From positions 168,597 to 232,596 of the forward strand of contig JAGWBJ010000005.1 in the NCBI GenBank assembly GCA_021295955.1: DNA of 64,000 nucleotides, written 5' to 3'. Position numbers and translations under genes: made by a program. Positions 25,313 through 33,603 of the stretch are shown in pieces. Below the pieces are notes generated by a model. That model worked only from the letters and a program-made list of their open reading frames with translations. It did not search any database and had not been told where the DNA came from. Source of the DNA: Dehalococcoidia bacterium. GTDB taxonomy: Bacteria > Chloroflexota > Dehalococcoidia > Lucifugimonadales > JAGWBF01. The number at the start of each line of letters is the position of its first letter. Position 1 is the first letter of the stretch.

Positions 25313-26728
25313 TCAGGCGAGCTGGTACTCCTTGGTGGAGGCGATCAGCCTCAGCATGTTTCCCACCCGCCGCTCGGCGTCATCCCCCTCTTGGTGTTCC
25401 CTCAGGTCCAGCTCTCCATCCCGCTCCGCCAGGGCGACCAGCGACGACGCAGTGCCCTCGGACACCGAGATGGGGCCCATCAGGTCCAGACACCTGTCCA
25501 CCAGCTTCTCTGGGCTCAGCACGCCTTCCCCGTCGCCGGCCAGCCTGTCGATGATGGAGCGCACGCCCGGGTTCCGGACGTCGGCCAGCTCCTTGGCGGC
25601 GAAGTTGACGCGCTCCACCAGAGAGCCGCTGTCGATCCACTCCATACCCTCGTGCCAGCCCTCCACCGTGGGCGGCTGGAGGAGGCCCTGCCCCATGTAG
25701 AGCGCCTGGTCCGCCAGCTTCTGGGCGCCGAACGTCGGCTTCTGGTAGCTCCCCGCCATGCGGATGGCGCCCACCAGCAGCTCGACGGGGCCCTTCACCC
25801 GGGAGTAGCGGGCCCGGTCGGACTTGAAGTAGTCGGAGTTGAACAGGGTCCGGAGCACCGGTCTAATCTCGTAGCCCGAGTCGAAGTAGGAGGCCTTCAT
25901 CCGGGTGATGGTCTCCCGCCCCTGGTTGTCCACCTCGTCGGAGGCGAAGTACTGGAACAGGCGCCGGCATACAAACTCGGCGGTGGCCTCCTGCCGGACG
26001 ATTATGTCAATTATGTCCTCGCCGTTGAACTTACCCGTCTCTCCCAGGAAGGTCTTCTCGCCGTGGTCGTGGTCATGGTCCCTGTACTCGAAGTGCCACG
26101 CTATGCGGCCGTAGGGCCAGATGGAGTCCTTGGAGGCGCGCATGGCCATGAACTCGGCGTTCTTCAGCGTCCACCCGGTGAAGGCCCGGCTGCACTCCTT
26201 GATGTCCTGCTCGGTGTAGTTGCCTATTCCCATGGAGAACAGCTCCAGGAGCTCCCGGCCGTAGTTCTCGTTGATGGCGTCCTTGTGGTTGTCCTGATTG
26301 TCCAGCCAGATGATCATGGCCGGGTCCTTGGACAGCTCCACCAGCAGATCGGGGAACTTGCCCAGGCCGCAACGCCGGAACATGTCCACCTGGTTCAGGA
26401 GGGTCCGGGCCTGGTTCAGCTTGGTGTAGCCGGTGGCGAACAGCCCGTGCCAGAACAGGGCCATCTTCTCCTCGAGAGGACACCGGGTGGTTACCATGCG
26501 GTATATCCAGGTCGCGCCCGTGGAGGCCAGCATCCGGGCCTCCGACTGGTCCACGTGGTAGCGGCGTATCAGGTCGTCGGGCATGTTCCGAGGGTCTCCC
26601 GGGTTCAGAAGCTCCTCCACGGTCGCTTCGTAACCCTGGGCCAGGTTCCTCTCCAGCTCTCCCCGCGTCGCCCCGAAGCCCGCCCGCCTTGCAAGGTGCG
26701 CCATCAACTCCAGGTCTCTGTCATCCAT
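25313..26728 (-). CDS. DUF1800 family protein
   Basis: 471 residues with AGGAGG before the ATG. DUF1800 features are the N-terminal LARRAGFGATRGELE, the WHGLFATGYTKL region near 115, NENYGRELLELFSMGIGNYTEQD near 165, CSRAFTGWTL, and KGPVELLVGAIR near 330. Members usually pair with DUF1501 genes, as here; they are often exported, but this one has no signal peptide. Biochemical role is unknown. Operon with DUF1501 upstream (34-bp gap) and the NHL propeller downstream. Confidence 0.92.
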   Translation of the reverse strand: MDDRDLELMAHLARRAGFGATRGELERNLAQGYEATVEELLNPGDPRNMPDDLIRRYHVDQSEARMLASTGATWIYRMVTTRCPLEEKMALFWHGLFATGYTKLNQARTLLNQVDMFRRCGLGKFPDLLVELSKDPAMIIWLDNQDNHKDAINENYGRELLELFSMGIGNYTEQDIKECSRAFTGWTLKNAEFMAMRASKDSIWPYGRIAWHFEYRDHDHDHGEKTFLGETGKFNGEDIIDIIVRQEATAEFVCRRLFQYFASDEVDNQGRETITRMKASYFDSGYEIRPVLRTLFNSDYFKSDRARYSRVKGPVELLVGAIRMAGSYQKPTFGAQKLADQALYMGQGLLQPPTVEGWHEGMEWIDSGSLVERVNFAAKELADVRNPGVRSIIDRLAGDGEGVLSPEKLVDRCLDLMGPISVSEGTASSLVALAERDGELDLREHQEGDDAERRVGNMLRLIASTKEYQLA

Positions 26729-26762
26729 GCCTGGCCTCCTGCTATGTATAGGACTCGGATGC

Positions 26763-27896
26763 CTACCTGTCGAGAAAGTCGAACTGCTCGAAGCCGCCGT
26801 TGACGATGGACGCTGCCTCGACGCCCAGCCACCGCTCCAGCACCGTCGAATAGGTGCTGCGAAAATCGTTGCTGGGCTTCATGTCGCCCTCGATCTGGTC
26901 CCGGGGCTTCAGGGACGGAAACTCGCCGTACAGGCCTCCCTTGACCGCGCCGCCGATCACCAGGGCCACGCCCCCCGCGCCGTGGTCGCATCCCGTGCCG
27001 TTGTCCGCGATGCGGCGACCGAACTCGGTGAAGATCATCATGACGGCCTGGTCCTCGCGCCCATGCTCCTTCACGTCGTCCCAGAAGTCCCCCACCGCGC
27101 CGTCCACCTCGTTCCACAGCCGGCCGTGGTCGGCCAGCAGGCCCGAGTGGGTGTCGAAATTGCCGTGCTGCGTGTAGTAGACCCGCGTACCCACGTCCGC
27201 GGACAGGACCCGGGAGATGTCCCTCAGCCGCTGTGCTATGGGGCTGGAGCCGTACTCCACCGTCGAGTGGTACTTCTCGGAGGCGGTCCTCAGGACCTCG
27301 GCGCCCCTGAGGGCGCCCCCGCCCGTCTGGGCCAGGAACTCCATGACGAGGCCCCTGTCGCCCTCGGGCCCATACATCCTGGAGAAGGCGTCGAGCGCGT
27401 ACTTCTGCCACGGGTCGCCTTCCAGGTCCGGGTACAGGCCGTAGGTTGCCAGGTCACCGACGGAGGTGACGGCCACGTCCTGGCAGGCCAACGCCCTGGG
27501 AAGGCCCCGGCCGAAGTTGATCCCGGTGAGGACGTTGTCGCCCCGGGGGTCCAGGTCCCGGATGGTACGCCCCAGCCAGCCCTCAGTGCCGATGGCGTCG
27601 GGCTCGGCGGTGTGCCAGATGTCCATGGAGCGGAAGTGGGACCGGTTGGGGTTGTTGTATCCGATGCCCTGGATAACCGCCACCTTGCCCTCGTCCCACA
27701 GCCTCTTGACGGAGTGCATCGCCGGGTTGAAGCCCACGTTGCCGTCTATGGCAAGGACCTCGTCCTGGGGGATGGAGATGTTCGGCCGGAAATCATAGTA
27801 GAGGCCCTCGCCGTGGGGGATGACGGTATTCAACGCGTCGTTGCCCCCGGTGAGCTGCACCACGACGAAAGCGTTCTCCCGTGCCTTCGAACCCAT
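26763..27896 (-). CDS. DUF1501 family protein without export signal
   Basis: 377 residues from the ATG at 27896, which has GAGGAGGG six bases upstream; an in-frame ATG ten codons earlier lacks one. The family (sulfatase/alkaline phosphatase-like fold) is shown by VVVQLTGGNDALNTVIPHG at the very start, FRSMDIWHTAEP, YYTQHGNFDTHSGLLADHGRL and FTEFGRRIADNGTGCDHGAGG. Known DUF1501 proteins normally carry a Tat signal before the core; here the core begins about ten residues in, so it looks cytoplasmic. Partner of DUF1800. Confidence 0.92.
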   Translation of the reverse strand: MGSKARENAFVVVQLTGGNDALNTVIPHGEGLYYDFRPNISIPQDEVLAIDGNVGFNPAMHSVKRLWDEGKVAVIQGIGYNNPNRSHFRSMDIWHTAEPDAIGTEGWLGRTIRDLDPRGDNVLTGINFGRGLPRALACQDVAVTSVGDLATYGLYPDLEGDPWQKYALDAFSRMYGPEGDRGLVMEFLAQTGGGALRGAEVLRTASEKYHSTVEYGSSPIAQRLRDISRVLSADVGTRVYYTQHGNFDTHSGLLADHGRLWNEVDGAVGDFWDDVKEHGREDQAVMMIFTEFGRRIADNGTGCDHGAGGVALVIGGAVKGGLYGEFPSLKPRDQIEGDMKPSNDFRSTYSTVLERWLGVEAASIVNGGFEQFDFLDR

Positions 27897-28133
27897 GAAA
27901 CCCTCCTCAGCGGTGTCGGCCGGCATCCGGACCCCATCCAGCGCCCGCCAGCCGCGGCGCCTCCGTCGACCGGGGCAATACTACCAGCGAGTTTAGCACG
28001 GCCCCAGAGAGAGGGTCAACGACACGGGCCCTTGGCTGGTAACCATGCCTCAAACTCCCTGGATCGACCGTACGAACTGGCTGAAGGGTTCGAACCCCAT
28101 GAGATGGTGGGCTAAAGCAAGCCCCTCCATGGC

Positions 28134-28499
28134 CTACTCGCCGGTGGCCAGGAACTGCTCCAGGGGTTGGGCCGGCGACTTGATCTCCAGCACGATGGAG
28201 TCCTCCAGCCCCTGGATGCCGTGGACCACGCCCTCGGGGTGCCGGCAGACGTCTCCGGCTTCGAGCACGTGGGTCTCGTCTTCTATCACCACCTGCACCT
28301 TGCCCTGCACCACGTAACAGAGGGACTCGTGCTCGTGGGTGTGGGGAGGCGAGCCCGACCCGGGCGGAAGGTGCATCTTGATCATCACCATGTTCTCTCC
28401 GCCATACATCGGCTTGACCTTGATATCGCCCTTGGTGGCCAGCCCCTGGACGCTCTTTATTCGGCGGTAGTCAACTTCTCCATCTCTAACAACGTACAT
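28134..28499 (-). CDS. Cupin-domain protein
   Basis: 121 residues from the ATG at 28499, with AAGGAG upstream. A single cupin barrel: motif 1 PGSGSPPHTHEHESLCYVVQG (three His and a Glu) and motif 2 CRHPEGVVHGIQG. The motif set suggests a bound metal ion. Neighbours are an unknown protein upstream (28535, same strand, 35-bp gap) and the DUF1501 operon downstream. The specific reaction is unknown. The 237 bp between DUF1501 and this gene hold nothing recognised. Confidence 0.88.
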   Translation of the reverse strand: MYVVRDGEVDYRRIKSVQGLATKGDIKVKPMYGGENMVMIKMHLPPGSGSPPHTHEHESLCYVVQGKVQVVIEDETHVLEAGDVCRHPEGVVHGIQGLEDSIVLEIKSPAQPLEQFLATGE

Positions 28500-28534
28500 C
28501 GTCAGCTCCTTATATGGATGCAGCCGCCCTCGGT

Positions 28535-29236
28535 CTACCGCCCCATCACTGCCGCGAAGAACCGGTCCTGGTATTGCTCGAACAGGCCCCATCGGTCCAG
28601 CTCCGCCTTGAGGACGGCGGGGTCGAGCCCCTGGCGCACCTGCTGGAACATCTCCTCGATCCTCGTCACGGCTCCCCGGGGCAGCTCGGTGCCCGGGTCG
28701 GGCTCCAGCAGGCCCATGGACTTCATCTCCCCCAGGTTGGACGACAGGGAGGCCGCCGTATACTCGTAGATGAACTTCAGCAGGGACACGTCCCACAGCT
28801 CGTCCACCCCCTGGATCACCGAGGCCAGGTCCACGCTGCGGCTGTCCAGGTCTCCGGCGATCCGCTGGGCCACGGCCGATACCTCGTCGCCCACGATCTC
28901 CATCCCCGCCGGCTCGTTCCGGTACTGGTACAGCAGGCCCGGGCTGTTGGGACCCAGCCTCCGCACAAGGCCTTCCATGTACCTGCGGGCTTCGTCGCCG
29001 AACCCCTCCAGGTTCAGCATATACGTGGGCGTGACCATCGCGGGACGCTCGGCCACCACGGTGCCCTCCCGGACCACCGTCTCATCGTTGCCCGGCACCA
29101 GCTCCTGGTACAGGGGCTTGGTCACCACGTAGTAGCGGAGCCGCGTGACCCCAAAGGTGGCCAGGTGCTGCTTGGGCAGCCTGACCACCCGGGTGAGCCG
29201 CACGGCCTCCCTCAGCCGGCCTTCAGCGTCTTGCAA
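28535..29236 (-). CDS. Conserved-looking protein of unknown function
   Basis: 233 residues from a TTG that follows GCGGAAGTGACAG; an exact start is uncertain. Mixed alpha/beta composition; no signal peptide, membrane segment or motif I recognise. The C-terminal part is helix-rich and acidic, with a Phe-Phe-Ala-Ala-Val end. A TTGACT-N17-TAGTAT promoter lies upstream on the minus strand (29277-29305). It is divergent from the luciferase-like gene at 29437 and followed by a cupin on the same strand, so it may take part in the same pathway. I cannot assign it. Confidence 0.75.
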   Translation of the reverse strand: MQDAEGRLREAVRLTRVVRLPKQHLATFGVTRLRYYVVTKPLYQELVPGNDETVVREGTVVAERPAMVTPTYMLNLEGFGDEARRYMEGLVRRLGPNSPGLLYQYRNEPAGMEIVGDEVSAVAQRIAGDLDSRSVDLASVIQGVDELWDVSLLKFIYEYTAASLSSNLGEMKSMGLLEPDPGTELPRGAVTRIEEMFQQVRQGLDPAVLKAELDRWGLFEQYQDRFFAAVMGR

Positions 29237-29276
29237 CTGTCACTTCCGCCAACGTGGAATAGGTCCAACTTGATAC

Positions 29277-29305
29277 ATACTAGCCAGTAACCGCATTCCA
29301 GTCAA
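29277..29305 (-). promoter_or_regulatory. Promoter of the 28535-29236 gene
   Basis: TTGACT (complement 29300-29305) and TAGTAT (complement 29277-29282) with a 17-bp spacer, 41 bp upstream of the predicted start. Five of six and four of six consensus matches. Confidence 0.5.
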
Positions 29306-29436
29306 CTTGCGCCTGGGAACGCCTGCACGATACAATCCGCAGCATGCCCGCGGGCCCCGTGTCTTCTGGGCTGGCGACCTGTTGGTCGCACCGGCGCCGC
29401 TTCGGCGGCCCCTTGATAATGGACTAGGAGGGTACC

Positions 29437-30429
29437 ATGCCTGACCCTGGCATTCGTTACGGTTTGAGACTGCCGCCCATGGGAGTCCGGGAGAACCTGG
29501 AGCTGGCCAAGTACGCCGACCGGCTGGGGGTCGACTCCTCCTGGGTCATAGAGACGAGGCTCACGGCCGACGCGGTCACCCCGCTGGGCGCCTACGCCGC
29601 CGTAACCGAGCGGATGAAGATGGGCACGGCGGTCATTCCCCTCTGGACCAGGAACCCCGCCCTCATCGCCCAGACCTTCGCCACCCTGGACGCCAACGCC
29701 CCAAGCCGCATCATACTGGGCCTCGGGGCCTGGTGGGAGCCTCTCGCCACGAACGTTGGGGTGAAGCGCGAGAGGGCGATACGGGCCATGCGCGAGGTGG
29801 TGGAGGCCGTCAGGCTGCTGCTGAAGAGGGACGCCCCCGTGACGTACCTGGGCGACTACGTCCACCTGGAGGACGTGTTCCTGGACCACGATGGAGCCGG
29901 CGGCCACGACGTCAAGATATTCGTGGCGGCGGTGGGCCCGCAGATGCTCCGCCTGGCGGGGCGCATCGCCGACGGCGTGATCCTGAACAGCAACCACACC
30001 GTCGCGGCCACGAGGAGGGCCGTGGAGGAGATCAGGAAGGGGGCCGAGGCCGCGGGACGGTCCATGGACTCCATCGAGAGGGTGAAGCCGCTGCCCCTGC
30101 GGGTCAACCGGGACAGGCAGGCCGCCCTGGACTTCGACAAGCCGCGCATCGCCCAGTACATCGCCCAGCAGCCCCACGTGGAAGGCCCCACCGAGGTCGA
30201 CCCGGAGCTGGCCGCCCGGCTCAAGGAGGTGATCCCGTTCCCCGCCACCCGGGCCCAGGTCATGGAAGGCGCCAAGCTCATATCCAACGAGCTGGTGGAG
30301 AGCCTCGGCTGCTACGGAGACGTGGAGGAGGTGGTGTCCAGGGCCGGAGACTTCCGGGAAGCGGGAGTGACCCTGCCCATCACCGAAGGCGACCGGGAGC
30401 TGGTCGACGCCCTTGCCGGGGTCTCCTAG
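29437..30429 (+). CDS. Luciferase-like (LLM class) flavin/F420-dependent oxidoreductase 1
   Basis: 330 residues, AGGAGGG before the ATG. A TIM-barrel luciferase-family enzyme: RYGLRLPP at the start, AKYADRLGVDSSWVIE near 30, ILGLGAWWEPLATN near 92, and VAAVGPQMLRLAGRIADGVILN near 165. The pattern is closer to F420-dependent methylene-tetrahydromethanopterin reductase-like members than to LuxA. Substrate unknown. Its stop is 33 bp from an NHL propeller on the same strand, a pairing repeated at 46829-48895. The C-terminal ~60 residues contain the usual tail helix region. Confidence 0.9.
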   Translation: MPDPGIRYGLRLPPMGVRENLELAKYADRLGVDSSWVIETRLTADAVTPLGAYAAVTERMKMGTAVIPLWTRNPALIAQTFATLDANAPSRIILGLGAWWEPLATNVGVKRERAIRAMREVVEAVRLLLKRDAPVTYLGDYVHLEDVFLDHDGAGGHDVKIFVAAVGPQMLRLAGRIADGVILNSNHTVAATRRAVEEIRKGAEAAGRSMDSIERVKPLPLRVNRDRQAALDFDKPRIAQYIAQQPHVEGPTEVDPELAARLKEVIPFPATRAQVMEGAKLISNELVESLGCYGDVEEVVSRAGDFREAGVTLPITEGDRELVDALAGVS

Positions 30430-30462
30430 CGCCAGGACAGCCCGAGAGGAGGAGACACGCCG

Positions 30463-31413
30463 ATGACGATGACTCTGGGCACCGGAGACCTGCTGTACCA
30501 ACCCGTCGAGGACTGGGAGAAGCTCCCCGAGGGGTGGTCCTTCGTGGAAGTCCCCGGAGTGGCGGTGGACTCCCGCGACCAGGTGTACCTGTTCAACCGG
30601 GGCGAGCACCCCGTAATCGTCTGCGACCGCGACGGGAACGTGCTGCGGACGTGGGGCCAGGGCATGTTCTCCGACCGGACCCACGGCATCCGCATAGGTC
30701 CGGACGACTCCGTCTACTGCGTGGACGACAAGATGGGGACCATCCAGAAATTCACGCCCGACGGAAAGCTGCTCATGACCATAGGGGAGGCCTTCAAGCC
30801 GGCGCCCAAATGGGGAGGGCTCCCCTTCAACAGGCCCACCCAGGCCGCCGTCTCCCCGGTGACGGGAGACCTGTACATCTCCGACGGCTACGCCAACTAC
30901 CGCATCCACCGGTATTCGCCCGACGGCTCCCACGTCCCGTCGTGGGGCGCGCCCGGCATCGACGCCGGCGAGTTCGTCACCCCCCACAACCTGTACGTGG
31001 ACGGCGACGACCTGGTCTACGTCTGCGACCGGGACAACCACCGCATCCAGATCTTCGACGCCCGCGGGAATCTCGTCACCATGTGGAACAACATCCACCG
31101 GCCTACCTGCATATGCATCGACTCTGAGGACCACGTCATCATCGGCGAGCTGAACGGCTTCGAGAACGTGGAAGACTGCCCAGGCCTGGGGCACAGAGTC
31201 GGCGTGTACGACAAGGGGGGGAACCTGCTGACCCGCTTCGGACGCCCCGAGGAGGGCGAGGGCCCGGACCAGTTCATCGCGCCCCACGGGATCGACGTCG
31301 ACTCCCGCGGAGACCTGTACGTCTGCGACGTTGGCTACACCATCCGGGGCCGGTATATGGACCCGCCCCGGGAGGTGAAGACTCTACGCAAGTTCGCGCG
31401 AGTACGGCAGTAA
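30463..31413 (+). CDS. NHL-repeat beta-propeller protein 2 (amidating-lyase-like)
   Basis: 316 residues. Six NHL-like blades with VYLFNRGEHPVIVCDRDGNVL near residue 40, FTPDGKLLMTIG near 97, YRIHRYSPDGSHVPSWG near 150 and DNHRIQIFDARGNLV near 190. It is clearly related to the propeller at 46829 (both open with a ...DW.KLP.G segment) and both resemble the peptidyl-alpha-hydroxyglycine amidating lyase group. No export signal. It is co-directional with and close to the luciferase-like gene at 29437, so a joint function is likely but not shown. Confidence 0.88.
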   Translation: MTMTLGTGDLLYQPVEDWEKLPEGWSFVEVPGVAVDSRDQVYLFNRGEHPVIVCDRDGNVLRTWGQGMFSDRTHGIRIGPDDSVYCVDDKMGTIQKFTPDGKLLMTIGEAFKPAPKWGGLPFNRPTQAAVSPVTGDLYISDGYANYRIHRYSPDGSHVPSWGAPGIDAGEFVTPHNLYVDGDDLVYVCDRDNHRIQIFDARGNLVTMWNNIHRPTCICIDSEDHVIIGELNGFENVEDCPGLGHRVGVYDKGGNLLTRFGRPEEGEGPDQFIAPHGIDVDSRGDLYVCDVGYTIRGRYMDPPREVKTLRKFARVRQ

Positions 31414-31426
31414 GCGCCCGCCACGG

Positions 31427-32638
31427 CTAGCTGTAGTGGACACCTGCTATGGAGACCAGGGAGCCGAACTCCTCGTCTGCGGGACACTGGTCGTAGTGGA
31501 CCACACTGCCCCTGGCGTCTCCCAGCATCCGGACCATGAAATGGATGGGCGCGGCCCCACAGATGCGCGTCCTGTCCCCCTCCGTACGGATGTGGTCTCC
31601 CAGCCCCGCGGCCCCGCCGTCGCAGGCCGACTCCAGCCATCTTTCGTCCGACGAGCGTATCCCCGCCTTGGCCGCGGGGTCCAGGGGAGCCGGGTCTCCG
31701 AAGGCGGGGCCTACGTGGCTCAGGTCACCGGCGGCCACCACCAGCGTCTGGCCTCCCCCGGCCTCCTCCGCCAGCAGGTCGACCGCCTGCCATACCCTCG
31801 ACTCCTCACCATCCTGAGTCTCCAGCAGCGACTCGTGGGCGCCGCATAGCACCGGCACCACCCGCTTGGGCTTCCGGCCGGCCATGTAGTGCACCCAGAC
31901 GGCCGCCAGCTCGATGGAGTGCTCGCCGACGTGGTGGACCTCCTGGGAAAAGGCGGTCTCCTCCCCCAGGACCCCCGCCAGACGGTCCACGATTTCGGTG
32001 TCGGTGGGGAGGGCGCCCCAGGGTGTTGCGTAGCTTTGGCGAGTCAGGGTCAGGCTGCCCGGAGAGCCCGAGTGGTCGGTGCCCAGTATGATCACAAGCT
32101 CCGCGTCCTCCACGGCTTGTCTCAAGGGCGCCCAGGTGCGGGCGTAGGTCCGCCACCCTCTCGTGTAGTCGATGTGCGGACTGACCACGCCCTGGACGCC
32201 CGTGGCGGAGCCTCCGAGGCCTTCCGCCTCTCTGCAATAGGCGTTCATGATGTCCAGCAGCTCCTCCGGGTCCTCTGGGTAGCCGCCGCCGGCAAGGGCG
32301 GGCTTCCGGAAGGGCGCCGCTCGATACGCCTCCCGGGTCTCGGAGAGTACACGTCGAAACCTCGGGCTGTCCAGTAGCAGCGCCTCGTCCAGCCTGTGGA
32401 TCAGCTCCTCTACCTGGTTGGGCATGATGTTGGAGCCGGTCCGCAACATGAACCCTGCCCGCAGCGCGTCGGAGTCGCGGGTGCCGTCGCACAGGGCCAG
32501 CAGGGGGGCGACGGCCTGGGGGACCAGCGCCGTTCCTCCCGTCAGTCGCAAGGGGTCGCTAAGGGACAGAACGGGCTGGCCCTGCCACGTGATCCAGCGG
32601 ACGTTGAGGGGCCTCAGCTTGGGGAAGTCCTGGGGCAT
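31427..32638 (-). CDS. MEMO/AmmeMemoRadiSam system protein B homologue
   Basis: 403 residues from the ATG at 32638; an in-frame ATG seven codons earlier is also possible. The C-terminal ~260 residues are a MEMO-family domain: VVSPHIDYTRGW, IILGTDHSG, HHVGEHSIELAAVWVHYMAG and VAAGDLSHVGP carry the conserved His/Asp residues. An N-terminal ~130-residue extension has a PqqD-like look (DPLRL..TGGTALVPQAVAPLLALCDGTR). The radical SAM and AMMECR1 partners usual for this system are not in the window. A TATACT lies on the minus strand at 32648-32653, giving an almost leaderless message if used. Confidence 0.85.
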   Translation of the reverse strand: MPQDFPKLRPLNVRWITWQGQPVLSLSDPLRLTGGTALVPQAVAPLLALCDGTRDSDALRAGFMLRTGSNIMPNQVEELIHRLDEALLLDSPRFRRVLSETREAYRAAPFRKPALAGGGYPEDPEELLDIMNAYCREAEGLGGSATGVQGVVSPHIDYTRGWRTYARTWAPLRQAVEDAELVIILGTDHSGSPGSLTLTRQSYATPWGALPTDTEIVDRLAGVLGEETAFSQEVHHVGEHSIELAAVWVHYMAGRKPKRVVPVLCGAHESLLETQDGEESRVWQAVDLLAEEAGGGQTLVVAAGDLSHVGPAFGDPAPLDPAAKAGIRSSDERWLESACDGGAAGLGDHIRTEGDRTRICGAAPIHFMVRMLGDARGSVVHYDQCPADEEFGSLVSIAGVHYS

Positions 32639-32721
32639 GACCGGACTAGTATATCCCATTGGCGTGGTCGACGGGCCTTTCACGCCCGGCGGGGCAGGCG
32701 CGTTACGGCCAAGGCAACTGT

Positions 32722-33603
32722 CTAGATGCGGGCCGCTCGCATCTCCCGGCGGAGCAGCTCCGTCCCCTCCCGGTCCAGCCGGGGCACGTCCCCCTCCTCC
32801 TCTACGACCACGCCGTACCCTTGCCTGGCCCCGTCGCGGGTAACCTTGCCGTTCAGGACGTCCCGAAAGACCAGGTCCGGGGACCGCTCCAGGGGGTCGC
32901 CAAAGCCCCCTCCCCCTCCTGAAACGATGGTTACCACGTCCTGACCGGCCACGGGGATGAACGTCCCCTCCCGGGGCAGCTCCACGGCCCCCTCGGAGCC
33001 CGGCCCCAGGGAGCCCGGCCCCAGGGAGCCCGGACTGTGCACGATACTGGTGGTGGCGCCCTGGCCGCCCCCGGTCAGACCCTTTGCGGCGACCGTGTGC
33101 CGGTTGGAGTGGGTGGCCACGTAGGCATCCACCAGAAGACGGTACTCCTTTCGGACTCCCACGCCGCCCCTGAATCGGCCGGGGCCCGCCGAGTCGGGCA
33201 CGTACTCCAGCATGTCGGCCATCATGGGGAACTCGGACTCCATCGCTTCGATGGGCAGGTTGGAGGTCTCCCAGATGCCGTCGATGCCGTCCTTGGTCTC
33301 CCTCGCCCCTCCGCCGCCGGCCACCGTCTCGTAGTAGATGAAATTGGGGGCCCGCCGGCTGCTGAACCCCATGCCATGGACTCCGTGGGACCCCGCCACC
33401 ACCTGCTGGTCGACCGCAGGCTGCAGCGCGGCCAGCAGGAGGTCCGGCAGCACAGCGCACACCTCCGAGCGGGCCCCCACTGGGGAGGGAGACCTGGCGT
33501 TGAGCAGGCAGCCCTCGGGTACGGTCAGGTCCACGGCCCTCCAGAACCCCGCGCTGGCCAGCGCCCTGGGCTCCAACACCGACCTCAGCACACAGCCGAC
33601 CAT
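32722..33603 (-). CDS. Hydantoinase B/oxoprolinase homologue, C-terminal fragment
   Basis: 293-residue open frame that matches the C-terminal half of HyuB: VDLTVPEGCLLNARSPSPVGARSE near residue 25, NFIYYETVAGGGGA near 88, then GPGRFRGGVGVRKEY, and a C-terminal GGGGGFGDPLER. It begins in a different frame from the N-terminal fragment (33585-34487), which stops within 20 bp of here. Restoring one G to a five-G run (complement 33634-33638) joins them. It contains a repeated GSLGP motif. Likely one broken gene or a sequencing error; see findings. Confidence 0.85.
   Translation of the reverse strand: MVGCVLRSVLEPRALASAGFWRAVDLTVPEGCLLNARSPSPVGARSEVCAVLPDLLLAALQPAVDQQVVAGSHGVHGMGFSSRRAPNFIYYETVAGGGGARETKDGIDGIWETSNLPIEAMESEFPMMADMLEYVPDSAGPGRFRGGVGVRKEYRLLVDAYVATHSNRHTVAAKGLTGGGQGATTSIVHSPGSLGPGSLGPGSEGAVELPREGTFIPVAGQDVVTIVSGGGGGFGDPLERSPDLVFRDVLNGKVTRDGARQGYGVVVEEEGDVPRLDREGTELLRREMRAARI

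Noticed and set aside
29302-31287. 661-codon minus-strand open frame
   Set aside because: It is antisense to the LLM and NHL genes, which have good ribosome sites and clear families; long antisense frames are common in this GC-rich sequence.
31427-33460. 677-residue fusion of MEMO with upstream sequence
   Set aside because: The first ~274 codons are out of frame with the HyuB fragment on the same strand, which has clear family features; the MEMO domain starts at 32638.
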